A stretch of DNA of 64,000 bases from Sphaerisporangium melleum (GCF_014646695.1 NZ_BMNT01000001.1:179308-243307), one strand, 5' to 3'. Shown: positions 26,837-35,717, counted from the stretch's first letter. The notes: generated by a model from the letters alone, not told the origin. A program made the numbers and translations.

Positions 26837-27519
26837 CACATCCTCCTCCAGACCTGCGACGACAAAGAACCGGTGAGGCTGATCCGTGCCCGTCCGCCGA
26901 CCTCCAGCGACCCGGGCTCAGCGCCGTCCGGCCGGGCGGCGTACCTGCCGTGGACCACCGACGCCGTGGTCAGGCAGTCCAGCGGCAGGCCGGCCACCAG
27001 CCACCCGTACAGGAAGGACCCGTAGAGCGCGGGTCCCGGGGCCGCGCCCGCGGCCTGGCGGCCGGTCACCTCGGTGATCCTGGCCAACCGGCCGCCCCGC
27101 AGCCCGGCCAGGCAGCCGTGCCGCCGCCGGCCGGTCGCGACCTCGCACCCCGGATAGCGGTCGAGGATGCGGGTCACCCGGTGCGCCGGGAACGGGTAGG
27201 CGCGGCGCACCGCGCCCACGACCACGTCCGCGACGTTGTGCCAGGCCTCCCCCAGCCCGTCGTCCAGGTGGACGACGACGTGCAGTCCTTCGGAGAGGAG
27301 GGTGCCCGCCGGCATCGCGCAGAAGCTCCGCGAGCCGGTGAAGAGCATCAGATGCGGCTCGCGCAACGGGCCTTCGCGCGGCAGCACCAGCATCGCGGGC
27401 GCCGGCTCGCCCACCGCCGCATCCGCCTCCGGATCCGGGCACTCCCGGCTCATCCGGAACGCCTCCCGCAACCGGAACAGATGAACCCCGACCAGCTTCT
27501 CCAGCACAACCGCCTCCAT
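26836..27519 (-). CDS. Truncated PfkB-like protein lacking the catalytic Asp
   Basis: The 227-residue product (start ATG 27517-27519 after GAGGGG) aligns by eye with only the C-terminal two-thirds of its PfkB neighbour. LMLFTGSRSF matches LLVLTNAKFV, VTRILDRYPGCEVATG matches VARLLDRYPRCRLAGV, and GRLARITEV matches GRLLEVAAV. Where the kinase has TSGAGDALFATFL this protein has APGPALYGSFLY, so the GAGD motif and catalytic Asp are gone. It is overlapped by the kinase start, so both are made together. It may be a regulatory or structural partner, or a decaying duplicate; intact frame, start and coupling favour the former. Confidence 0.75.
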   Translation of the reverse strand: MEAVVLEKLVGVHLFRLREAFRMSRECPDPEADAAVGEPAPAMLVLPREGPLREPHLMLFTGSRSFCAMPAGTLLSEGLHVVVHLDDGLGEAWHNVADVVVGAVRRAYPFPAHRVTRILDRYPGCEVATGRRRHGCLAGLRGGRLARITEVTGRQAAGAAPGPALYGSFLYGWLVAGLPLDCLTTASVVHGRYAARPDGAEPGSLEVGGRARISLTGSLSSQVWRRM

Positions 27520-27853
27520 TCGCCCCTCAACGACCGACCACCCCGGCCGACCAGCCAAGCCCCGCCCCGACCACCCGCCGCCCAAAGCGTCCGCCACCTT
27601 CTTCCTCCCGCCCGCTTCTTCCTCCCGCCCGCCCGTGCCGGTCCCCTCGCCGCACGCCGCACAGCGACCGACTCCCCTCCCCTCCGCCGACCGCGCAGGG
27701 CCCGGCCCAGCACCCCGCCCAGAACAACCGCCGCACACCTCCCTCCCGGCCACCCGACGGGCCCTCCAGCGGCGCCGCGGCGGCGGGATGGGGTACGGCG
27801 AAGGCCGGCGCCACCGTACGGCGGGAAGCCGGCGAGCCCCGGCCGGCCAGGCG
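27520..27853 (-). repeat. Purine-rich low-complexity spacer with 17-bp tandem duplication
   Basis: This 334-base gap between the GT-B-like gene and the truncated PfkB gene is very G/A-rich on the minus strand. It holds a perfect 17-base tandem duplication (27598-27614 and 27615-27631, unit CTTCTTCCTCCCGCCCG on the plus strand). The frame stays open through it, but the product would be Gly/Arg/Glu-rich without similarity to PfkB, so I treat it as non-coding. Confidence 0.6.
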
Positions 27854-29269
27854 TCAGGCGCGGCGTCGGATCGGGGGCCACCAGCGTGCCGGCACATCGT
27901 TCTCCGCCGCCGTCACCCCTCCGCCACCGGAACAGGTCGCGCAGTTCACGCTGCCGGGGCCGCGTTCCTCCGCCGGACCGGGCGCGGCGACGTCCCACGG
28001 CCGGCGGCCCAGCAGGTACGGCACCGCGGCGGGCGGAGTGACGGTGATGGTCGCGGGCTGGGGCAGCTCCAGCAGCCGGTACATCAACCGCCGCATGTTG
28101 CGGTCGAAGTGACCCGGCTCCGAGGTGATGCGCGCGGCCACGCCCTCGTACCGGCCGGCGCTCGCCCGGTCACGCGCCACGGCGAACTGCTCCCGCAGCG
28201 GCCCGTCTGCCGACAGGCGCGGCGCGACGGCGGCCAGCTCGCCGGCCGGGGACGCAGGATCGACGTCGGAGTCGGCGAACTCCGCGAGCAGCACCGGAAC
28301 CCCCGCCGCCGTCGCGTACGCCGTCACCGACCCGTGGTCCCCGATCACCAGGTCGGCGGCGGCCAGCACCCCGCGCCAGTCCGCGCCCGGCGGCACCAGC
28401 CCAAGGCCGTGTCGCAGGCCGTCGGCAAGCCAGGTCCGCACCTGCCAGACACCGTGGGCGAACCAAATGTTCGGGTGCAACAGCACCACGACGCGGAACT
28501 CGCGGCCCGGCAACTCGGCGAGCAGCCGGGACAGCAGCTCAGACGAACGCGCGAACAGCGATCGCGGCCCCCAGGTCGAACTGACCACCACGAGGGTCTC
28601 GTCCGGCCGCACCGCGAGCGCCCTGCGGTAGGCGTCCCGGTGCGCCAGGCTCGCCATCAGCCGGTCGAACGACGGGTCACCGACCACGTCGGCCACCGGA
28701 ACGGCCTCCGGGCAGGACCGGCCGAGCGTCCCGAGCTCGGCCGCGTGCGGCAGCGCGATCGCGGCCGGGACGACCTCGCCGTCGTGCATCAGCCGTTGCG
28801 CGTCGAGCCCGTAAACGCCAGGCTTGCCACCGACCGGCCTCCTGCCCGCCGATCCGACCCCGACGGCCCCGCCGTCCACGACGCGCAAGCCGGCCCGCCC
28901 CCGCGCCCGCTTGCTGAACCCGGCGCCGTGTGGCATGACGACCAGCGGCGCGTGCACCTCGTGGATCGCCCCCAGGCTCGCGGCGAGCGCGAGGTCGAAC
29001 CACTGGCGCGTCGCCTGTTCCCAGGTGATGCAAGGTCCGCGCAGACCGTGCAAGAACTCGGCAACGCCGTTGCCGAAGACATCGGGTGCGGCCGTGAACA
29101 CGACCTGGATCCGCAGGTCGTTCTCCACCAGTCGCAGAGCGTCCATCAGTCGCTGCCCCGAGGTCACCGTGTGGACCACCGCGAGAACCGATTTGCAGTC
29201 CGGGCGGGTCACCCACCTGTGCGCGTCGATCCCGATCGGAACCGAACGCCATTCCTGACCACCAGACAT
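27854..29269 (-). CDS. GT-B-fold-like protein of an uncharacterised actinomycete family
   Basis: The 471-residue protein starts at ATG 29267-29269 behind GGAAG. It opens with a Rossmann-like strand (VLAVVHTVTSGQRLMDAL). Later come VVVSSTWGPRSLF and VVVLLHPNIWF, then LVIGDHGSVTAYATAAGVPVLL, which resembles the donor-site region of GT-B enzymes such as CDP-glycerol glycerophosphotransferases and UDP-GlcNAc epimerases. I recall this family as common in streptomycetes and often misnamed translation initiation factor 2; nothing here supports that name. A C-terminal CATC motif may bind metal. It is divergent from the AfsR-like gene and upstream of the PfkB pair. The reaction is unknown. Confidence 0.65.
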   Translation of the reverse strand: MSGGQEWRSVPIGIDAHRWVTRPDCKSVLAVVHTVTSGQRLMDALRLVENDLRIQVVFTAAPDVFGNGVAEFLHGLRGPCITWEQATRQWFDLALAASLGAIHEVHAPLVVMPHGAGFSKRARGRAGLRVVDGGAVGVGSAGRRPVGGKPGVYGLDAQRLMHDGEVVPAAIALPHAAELGTLGRSCPEAVPVADVVGDPSFDRLMASLAHRDAYRRALAVRPDETLVVVSSTWGPRSLFARSSELLSRLLAELPGREFRVVVLLHPNIWFAHGVWQVRTWLADGLRHGLGLVPPGADWRGVLAAADLVIGDHGSVTAYATAAGVPVLLAEFADSDVDPASPAGELAAVAPRLSADGPLREQFAVARDRASAGRYEGVAARITSEPGHFDRNMRRLMYRLLELPQPATITVTPPAAVPYLLGRRPWDVAAPGPAEERGPGSVNCATCSGGGGVTAAENDVPARWWPPIRRRA

Positions 29270-29504
29270 TTGGCTTCCGTCTCCCCCTCGCCGGTCACCG
29301 GCACCGGGGCGAGGCCTCCTCGCCCTCGTGCACAAGCCTGCACGGCGGGACTTGCGGAAACCCTTGCGGCGGCCTTGCGGTTTACCAGCGGTGCCACTTC
29401 CAGCAAGATCCGCATTTACCCACTTCCGCGGGGACCCTGGATCGAGCGGCGCGGAGATGATATTAATCCGGACAAAGGGGCGGCGTCCCGAGAAGGGACT
29501 TCGA

Positions 29505-32500
29505 ATGGAATTTCGCATTCTCGGCAAGCTGGAGTTGCGCTTCCAGGATCAGAATCACGATTTCGGCTGGACCAAAGCACGCCAGGTCATGGCCGTTCTC
29601 CTGCTGACACCGGGGCACCCGGTGTCAGACAGGTCGCTCGTCGCGAAGCTGTGGGACGGCGAGCCACTGGACGCCGCATCCGTTTTACGGCCCGTCGTGT
29701 CCCGCCTGAGAAGGCGCCTACGGGAAATCGGCGCGACGGGTGGATCCAACGGTGAGCTCCTCCGCCGCATTTCCGGGGCGTACATATTGGAAACGGACGC
29801 CGAAAACATCGATTACCATCGGTTCCTCCGACTGTGCAAGGACGCACAGGCATCGGCGGAAAGCGGTGATATCGAGCACGCCCTCCGGCTGTATCACGAC
29901 GCGGAGAGCCTGTGGCGCGGAGAGCCGCTGAACGGCCTGCCGGGAACGTGGGCCGAGACGACCCGCCAAACCCTCCAGGAAGACAAGCTTCGCGCCGTCA
30001 CCGAGCGAATCGCTCTAGAGCTCGGGCGCGGACTCCATAACCAACTCGTCCCGGAACTGCACGACCTGGTGGCCCGCTTTCCCCTGGACGAGACACTTGT
30101 CGAACTTCTCATGCGAGCGTTGTACGCGAGCGGCCGGCAGGCCGACGCGCTCTCGGCCTACCGGCGGGCTCGCGAACGCCTCGTCGGCGAGTTCGCCATC
30201 GAGCCGAGCGCCGAACTGTGTGACCTGCATCAACGCATCCTTCTCCATGATCCCTCACTTGCCGCGCCCCACCCCCGGTCTACTTCGGGGCCGACCGCAC
30301 CCAACTACCTGCCGGTCGATCCGCTCACGTTCACCGGTAGGAGGGGGGAGCTTGCCACCCTGACCTCCGACCGTGTGCTCGGCGGGACAGCGGTGCCCGT
30401 CCTGGCCATCGACGGCATGGCGGGTGTCGGTAAAACCACACTCGCCGTCCATCTCGCTCACCATCTCGCCCCCCGCTATTCGGACGGCCTGCTGTATCTC
30501 GACTTGCAGGGGCACAACGCCACACACAAAGCAGTCGAACCCGCCGCCGCCCTGGATCGGCTGTTGCGCCAACTCGGGATACCCGGAACGGAAATCCCGG
30601 ATGAGCTGGACACACGGGCTGCGAGATGGCGCAGAGAACTCGCCGGGCGCAGGGTCCTCGTCGTCCTGGACGATGCGAGCGGCCATCAGCAGATCCGCCA
30701 CCTGCTCCCAGGCGAGCCAGGTTGCCTGGTCATCGTCACCAGCCGACGCCGACTGTCGGGGCTGGAGGGTGCCGAGCCCTTCCCCTTGGAAGTCCTGCAG
30801 CCTGAGGACGCCGCCGAACTCTTCCATCGTGCCGCCGGTACTCACCGCGAACGGGAACCCGAGCACGTCACCAAAGTGATCCGGCTCTGCGGGCACCTCC
30901 CTCTCGCGATCCAACTGGTCGGCAGCCGGCTACGGCACCGCCCTACATGGACCGTCGCCGACCTGGCCGCGCGCCTGAGCCTGGACAGCCAGCGCCTCGC
31001 CGAGATCAGAACCGAGAACCGGGAGATCAGCGCCGCCTTCGAACTGTCCTTTGACGCGTTGACCCCGTTCCAGCAGTGGGCGTTCACTCGCCTCGGTTTC
31101 CACCCAGGCACCGAATTCACTCCGCACTGCGTGGCGGTACTGCTCGACCGTCCGCTCGCCGACGCCGAACGGTTTCTCGAAGACCTCGTCGATTACCACC
31201 TGATCACCGAACCGCGCCACGGGCGATACCGCCTGCACGACCTGATCCGCGACTATGCCGTCTCACTCGCGAGCCGCAAGTCGGAGAGCGAACGTACCGG
31301 GGCGGTGCGCCGCGTCCTCGACTATCACCTTTTTCTCGCCGACCGTGCGGACCGGCTTCTCTATCAGCACCGCACCCGCATCCCCGTGAATCTCGATCTT
31401 CCCCCGCGGACACATCCCGACATCGAGACCACCGACCAAGCCGGGACATGGTTGGCCACGGAACTGGACGACCTCTTGCGCCTAACGCGTTACGCCGCCG
31501 ACCACGGCTGGATCCGCCACTCCGCGCTCTTCCCCCACGTGCTGGGCCGCCATCTCAGCTCCTGGGGTCATTGGACCGAAGCCGTCACCCTCCACCAGAT
31601 CGCGATCGACGCCTGGCTGCGGCTTGACGACCAGCGTGGTACGGCTCGGGCCATGACCGACCTCGGCGAGACGCTATGGGAGGCCGGGAGGCTGGACGAA
31701 AGTCTCGGCCTGGCGACACGGGCTTTGTCCATGCAGATCGCGCTGGACGACCAGCACGGTATCGCCGAACTTCTGGACCTGAGCGGCCGGGTCCATTGGG
31801 ACCGCTCCGAGCTGGATGTGGCGCTGCGATTCCTGCAGCAAGGGCTGGACATCAGAAGAAAGATCCAGGATCGCTCAGGTGTGGCCAAGAGCCTGAACCA
31901 CATCGCCGGGCTCGCGCATGACAAAGGGGACTATCGAACGGCGTCCGACCGGCTGCGAGAAGTCCTCGCACTACATGAGGCGGACAGCGATCTGCGCGGC
32001 CGTCTGGTGGTGCTGAACAATCTCGGTGAGACGGAGGCACGGCTGGGCAACCTCAGCGCCGCCCTGCGCAACTACGAGCGGGCCGCGACACTGACCTCTG
32101 AGATGACCCCCAAGGACAAGGCGGGCCTGTTGCACAACACGGCCAGCGTGCTCCAGCAGTTGGGGCGGCATGAAGAGGCGCTGGAGCGATATCAGGAAGC
32201 CCTCCGCACCTATGTCGGCATCGGCGACGGCCGCCGGGAGGCACAGACCCTTAACAGCATCGGCTCTTGCTACACCGACATGGGACGCGCCGGCCAGGCG
32301 ATCATCCACCACCAGAAGGCCCTCAGCATCACCAGAGAGCTGAACGCCCGCCAGGAAGAGATCCGTGCTCTCCTGGGCATCGGAGACGCTCACGACCGTA
32401 CCGACCGGCACGAAACCGCACTGTGCTTCTTCAGCGAAGGACTGCAGGTCGCGCAGGCCATCGGCGATGTCCACCAGGAAGCCAACTGCCTCGATCGGAT

Positions 32501-32642
32501 GGGATCCGCGGCGGAACGAACCGGTGATCTCCAACATGCCCGGCGCCTGTGGCAGCGAGCGCTTGCCCTTTATGATCATCTCGAGATGCCCGAGGCTCAG
32601 CCTCTGCGGACGCGGCTGCGCGACCTGTCAGAAGAGTCTTAG
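29505..32642 (+). CDS. AfsR/SARP-family regulator (SARP-BTAD-NB-ARC-TPR)
   Basis: The 1045-residue protein starts MEFRILGKLELRFQD after GAGAAGGGAC. An OmpR-like winged helix (about 1-95, with ARQVMAVLLLTPGHPVSDRSL) and a bacterial transcriptional activation domain (about 100-250) make the SARP part. The NB-ARC ATPase follows (Walker A GMAGVGKTT near 305, Walker B VLVVLDDAS). The C-terminal 350 residues hold at least seven TPR-like repeats. The domain order matches AfsR, which in Streptomyces is phosphorylated by Ser/Thr kinases and activates afsS. It is divergent from the GT-B/PfkB cassette across 235 bases, and a small gene follows it. Confidence 0.95.
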   Translation: MEFRILGKLELRFQDQNHDFGWTKARQVMAVLLLTPGHPVSDRSLVAKLWDGEPLDAASVLRPVVSRLRRRLREIGATGGSNGELLRRISGAYILETDAENIDYHRFLRLCKDAQASAESGDIEHALRLYHDAESLWRGEPLNGLPGTWAETTRQTLQEDKLRAVTERIALELGRGLHNQLVPELHDLVARFPLDETLVELLMRALYASGRQADALSAYRRARERLVGEFAIEPSAELCDLHQRILLHDPSLAAPHPRSTSGPTAPNYLPVDPLTFTGRRGELATLTSDRVLGGTAVPVLAIDGMAGVGKTTLAVHLAHHLAPRYSDGLLYLDLQGHNATHKAVEPAAALDRLLRQLGIPGTEIPDELDTRAARWRRELAGRRVLVVLDDASGHQQIRHLLPGEPGCLVIVTSRRRLSGLEGAEPFPLEVLQPEDAAELFHRAAGTHREREPEHVTKVIRLCGHLPLAIQLVGSRLRHRPTWTVADLAARLSLDSQRLAEIRTENREISAAFELSFDALTPFQQWAFTRLGFHPGTEFTPHCVAVLLDRPLADAERFLEDLVDYHLITEPRHGRYRLHDLIRDYAVSLASRKSESERTGAVRRVLDYHLFLADRADRLLYQHRTRIPVNLDLPPRTHPDIETTDQAGTWLATELDDLLRLTRYAADHGWIRHSALFPHVLGRHLSSWGHWTEAVTLHQIAIDAWLRLDDQRGTARAMTDLGETLWEAGRLDESLGLATRALSMQIALDDQHGIAELLDLSGRVHWDRSELDVALRFLQQGLDIRRKIQDRSGVAKSLNHIAGLAHDKGDYRTASDRLREVLALHEADSDLRGRLVVLNNLGETEARLGNLSAALRNYERAATLTSEMTPKDKAGLLHNTASVLQQLGRHEEALERYQEALRTYVGIGDGRREAQTLNSIGSCYTDMGRAGQAIIHHQKALSITRELNARQEEIRALLGIGDAHDRTDRHETALCFFSEGLQVAQAIGDVHQEANCLDRMGSAAERTGDLQHARRLWQRALALYDHLEMPEAQPLRTRLRDLSEES

Positions 32643-32749
32643 CCGGAGGGCACGCGCTGTGCCCCTGTGGCACAGTCGAGACACCTTGACGAAGCCTCCG
32701 ACCGAGAAAAGGGACATCGTCGCAGACAAGGTACATTTCCGGACAGATG

Positions 32750-32797
32750 CCACCAGGTACTGAAACAGTGGTGGATGCAGTGATCTTTGACTAAGAT
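32750..32797 (+). promoter_or_regulatory. Promoter and inverted repeat upstream of the small gene at 32805
   Basis: CCACC...ACTG (32750-32762) and CAGTGGTGG (32766-32774) form an inverted repeat with a 4-base bulge. A -10-like TAAGAT lies at 32792-32797, exactly 7 bases before the ATG, the spacing of leaderless actinobacterial transcripts. The repeat covers the -35 position, where an activator such as a SARP protein would bind. Confidence 0.4.
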
Positions 32798-32804
32798 CCG
32801 GTCC

Positions 32805-32981
32805 ATGTCTTTTCGACAAAGAAGCCGGACCAAATTGGCGCCACAGTCGGTTGGGAAGATCGTACGCGTGGCCGCCGCCCTCGGAACGGCAGGAGTGCTG
32901 CTGACGTCGAGCATCTGGCTCTTCCACGAGCCACCGAAGACGCAGTCGACCGCGATGAGCAGCGTCAGCATATCGGCATGA
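32805..32981 (+). CDS. Small membrane-spanning peptide in the afsS position
   Basis: A 58-residue frame (MSFRQRSRTKLAPQSVGK) has a basic N-terminus, one hydrophobic segment (AAALGTAGVLLTSSIWLF) and a short Ser/Thr-rich end. There is no ribosome binding site, but a -10 box 7 bases upstream suggests a leaderless mRNA. A strong terminator follows directly. Its place behind an AfsR-like gene is that of afsS, yet the sequence lacks the Thr/Pro repeats of AfsS and has a membrane segment instead. An in-frame TTG at 32787 is an alternative start. Confidence 0.55.
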   Translation: MSFRQRSRTKLAPQSVGKIVRVAAALGTAGVLLTSSIWLFHEPPKTQSTAMSSVSISA

Positions 32982-32987
32982 ATAAGA

Positions 32988-33018
32988 CGGAAAGGGCGGG
33001 ATCATCCCGCCCTTTCCG
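32988..33018 (+). terminator. Terminator hairpin
   Basis: Bases 32988-33002 and 33004-33018 are perfectly self-complementary (GGAAAGGGCGGG with its complement); the practical loop is ATCAT. It follows the small gene by 6 bases and can also serve the convergent binding-protein gene. Confidence 0.85.
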
Positions 33019-33123
33019 CATGTCAGCCGCCATCTCGGTAAGTGACGGCCCATATCTTTCTCAGTGCGAGACCATGCCCCCAGCCTCCAGAGGCGAGCAC
33101 CCTGTGGGGGGTGGCGAGGCGGG

Positions 33124-34713
33124 TCAGGCCTTGACTGTGCGGATGTCGAGCAGGCCGTATGGGGTCAGTTGGACGTTGGACACGTTCTCGGAGTACCCGA
33201 CCTTACTGCGGTAGAAGAACAGGGGGATGGCCGGCATGTCGGCGGCCAGCACCTTCTCGGCGCGCCGGTAGAGCGAGGCCGCCTTCGTCTTCGAGGTGGT
33301 GCGATCGGCCGCGTCCAGCAGCGCGTCGAACCTCCGGTTGCTGTACTCGCCGTAGTTGTACTCGCTGCCGGTGCGATAGGTGGACAGTACGTCGGCCAGG
33401 TGCAGGCCGTCCTCGACCCAGGCCCAGCGGGACATCCCCTTGGGTGAGCCGTCGGCCATGAGTTCGAGGAGCGCGCCGAAGGTCGCCTTCCCCTTGGGGA
33501 CCACCTTCAGCTTGCCGCGGAACGTCTTGGTCACGGCCTTCGCCACCAGCTTGACCCAGTCTCCGTGCCCGCCGTCCTCGTTGTAGTAGAGCGCGAACTC
33601 CTTGGGCGGGGTGAAGCCGGCGGCCTGGGCCTTGGCCAGCGCGGCGCGGGCGGCGGCCGGGTCGTAGCGGCAGGCCTTGCCGCAGGCGCCCGCGGCACGA
33701 CCGGGCGTCGGCGGCGGGATGAAGGAGTCCGCCGGTACGCGTGCCCCTTGGAACGGCTTCACGACCTCGTCCCGGGGGATCGCCATGGAGATCGCCCTGC
33801 GGAAGTCGGCGTTCCCCGCGACCTTGCGGTGGGCCATGGGCATGCTGAGCATGTGGACGCCCGGGTACGGCCGCTCCAACACCCGGCCGTTGAGGCCGGT
33901 GGTCCGTGGCAGGTCGGGCAGAAAGTCGATCTCGCCGCGGACAAGCGCCTTGTAGGCGTCGTCCCAGACGTCGAAGGAACGATAGACGATCTTGGCGACC
34001 TGGGGCTTCGCCGCGCCGCCGTACCCGTCGAACCGCTCCACCGTGATCTGATCGCCTGAGCGCGAGACGAATCGGAACGGCCCATCGCCCACGGGCTTGC
34101 GCCGGTAGGCGGCACGGTCCTTGAAGAACATGTCGGGCAGCGGCGCGAAGGCCGAGTTGGTGAGCAGGCTCACGAATCCGCCGTACGGCCGGGCCAGCGT
34201 GATGGTGAAGGCGTGGTCGCCGAGCACCTTCAGCCCGGCCAGCCCGCGTGACGCGGTGACCTTGTCATAGCCCGCGATACGTGTGAAGTATCCAGAGCCG
34301 TCCTGGTCGCCGCTGACGGCGTGGTTCCAGGCGCGGACGAAATTGCGGGCCTTTACCTCGCTGCCGTCGTGGAAGCGCCAGCCCTTCTTCAGCCGTACGG
34401 TGAAGACTTTGTTGTCCTTGGTGGTGATGGACGACGCGACGGCGAGCCGGGTGGCGGCCGTGCCCGGGATGTACTCCACGAGCCCGGTGAACATGGCGGA
34501 GACGGCCTCGGACCCGCACTCGGCGCCTTGCTCGGCCGGCTCCAGAAGGCGGCCGGGAGGACAGATGGCGACGGCGATCTCGCCGGCCGCGGCCGTCACG
34601 GACGTGCGCTGGGCCGTGACCTCGGCCGACGCGTCCCCGATCAAGCCGGTGGTGCAGGACACGGACACAAGCCCCAGCACCCCGGCTAAGCGGGCTTTTC
34701 TCCGGGCGAACAT
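33124..34713 (-). CDS. ABC-transporter substrate-binding protein, family 5 (oligopeptide/nickel type), orphan
   Basis: The 529-residue protein starts at ATG 34711-34713 behind GGAGG. It has an export signal with a cysteine (LGLVSVSCTTG) that may be lipidated, though the lipobox is imperfect. SBP_bac_5 features include FTVRLKKGWRFHDGSEVKARNFVRAWNH split across the N-terminal lobe, and DPAAARAALAKAQAAGF. Such proteins capture peptides or similar ligands outside the cell for an ABC importer. No permease or ATPase genes are nearby, so it must work with a system elsewhere or act alone. Confidence 0.9.
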   Translation of the reverse strand: MFARRKARLAGVLGLVSVSCTTGLIGDASAEVTAQRTSVTAAAGEIAVAICPPGRLLEPAEQGAECGSEAVSAMFTGLVEYIPGTAATRLAVASSITTKDNKVFTVRLKKGWRFHDGSEVKARNFVRAWNHAVSGDQDGSGYFTRIAGYDKVTASRGLAGLKVLGDHAFTITLARPYGGFVSLLTNSAFAPLPDMFFKDRAAYRRKPVGDGPFRFVSRSGDQITVERFDGYGGAAKPQVAKIVYRSFDVWDDAYKALVRGEIDFLPDLPRTTGLNGRVLERPYPGVHMLSMPMAHRKVAGNADFRRAISMAIPRDEVVKPFQGARVPADSFIPPPTPGRAAGACGKACRYDPAAARAALAKAQAAGFTPPKEFALYYNEDGGHGDWVKLVAKAVTKTFRGKLKVVPKGKATFGALLELMADGSPKGMSRWAWVEDGLHLADVLSTYRTGSEYNYGEYSNRRFDALLDAADRTTSKTKAASLYRRAEKVLAADMPAIPLFFYRSKVGYSENVSNVQLTPYGLLDIRTVKA

Positions 34714-34817
34714 GATGACCTCCAAGAAATCAGAAAAATAACCATAGGGGAGCCGCGCCTCGCGCGGACGGTGAAAGCACCACTCGGCCATCGCGCGGCG
34801 GCGGGACTCCGGCTGTC

Positions 34818-35717
34818 TTACCAGGCGGTTTCCGGAAGGGCGATGGTGGTGGCGTGGAGGCGTTGCGGGGTGCCGATGATGTCGATGGCCTGGATGAGCC
34901 CGGCGTCGATGGTCAACCTCAGGACGGCCTGGAGCCGGCCGCGCGGGGCGATCACGATGCCGGGGGCGCCGTCCACCCAGGCGACCGCGCCCGCGCGGGC
35001 ACGGGCGGCGAACCGCCTGGTCTCCTCGGCCACCGCCCGGCTCCCCCTGATCTCGGTCGCCACGTCGGCAGGGACCAGGATCGGGTCGACCCGCCGTACG
35101 ACGCCGGGGGCCAGCAGGTCGAGCAGGGCGGGCAGGTCCCCGCCGCGGGACGCGGCGAGGAACGCCGCCACGAGCGGAACATGCTCGGCGCCCAGACGTT
35201 CACCGCCGGAGCCGGATCCACGGACGAGTTCCCGGGCTCGGCTGGCCAGCTTCTTGGCCGCGGCCGGCGAGCGGTCGAGCACCTGGCCGATGTCCGCGAA
35301 CGGCACCGTGAACAGGTCGTGCAGTACGAAGGCGACGCGCTGCGCCGGTGACAGCCGGGAGAGCACCACGAGCAGCGCCAAGCCGACGGACTCGGCGAGC
35401 AGGAGTTCCTCCTCGGCCGTCCGGCCGGGCTCCGCACCCGTCGTGGCCAGGTGGTCCCCGGCTTCGCCGCCCGGCCAGGCGACCTCACCGCGTCGCCGCC
35501 GCGCGCGCAGCACGTCCAGGCACTCGCGGGCGGTGACGGTGGTGAGCCATCCGCTGAGGTTGCGCACGTCTCGAAGATCGGCACGGGCGGCCTTGAGCCA
35601 CGCCTGCTGGACGGCGTCCTCGGCGTCCGCGAGTGAACCGAGCAGGCGGTAGGCGACGTCGCGGAGATGCGGCCGGTCGGCCTCGAATCGTTCGGCGAGG
35701 AGTTCGTGGGCGTGCAC
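34818..35717 (-). CDS. SigJ-like ECF sigma factor with C-terminal SnoaL-like domain
   Basis: The 299-residue protein starts at GTG 35715-35717 after AAAGG. Sigma region 2 (HLRDVAYRLLGSLADAEDAVQQ) and region 4 (RLSPAQRVAFVLHDLFTVPF) fill residues 1-175. A SnoaL-like domain (about 180-299) replaces a separate anti-sigma factor, as in the ECF41/SigJ group. The DGGGR and NPDKL motifs known from ECF41 C-terminal domains are not visible; DGAPGIVI occupies the first position. It is divergent from a 100-residue gene and a DoxX-like gene, which are candidate targets. The divergent promoter holds GGTCACC and GGTGACC (35719-35757). Confidence 0.9.
   Translation of the reverse strand: MHAHELLAERFEADRPHLRDVAYRLLGSLADAEDAVQQAWLKAARADLRDVRNLSGWLTTVTARECLDVLRARRRRGEVAWPGGEAGDHLATTGAEPGRTAEEELLLAESVGLALLVVLSRLSPAQRVAFVLHDLFTVPFADIGQVLDRSPAAAKKLASRARELVRGSGSGGERLGAEHVPLVAAFLAASRGGDLPALLDLLAPGVVRRVDPILVPADVATEIRGSRAVAEETRRFAARARAGAVAWVDGAPGIVIAPRGRLQAVLRLTIDAGLIQAIDIIGTPQRLHATTIALPETAW

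Noticed and set aside
27854-29269. Translation initiation factor 2 as a name for the GT-B-like protein
   Set aside because: No GTP-binding motifs or IF-2 domains are visible; the sequence reads as a Rossmann/GT-B protein.
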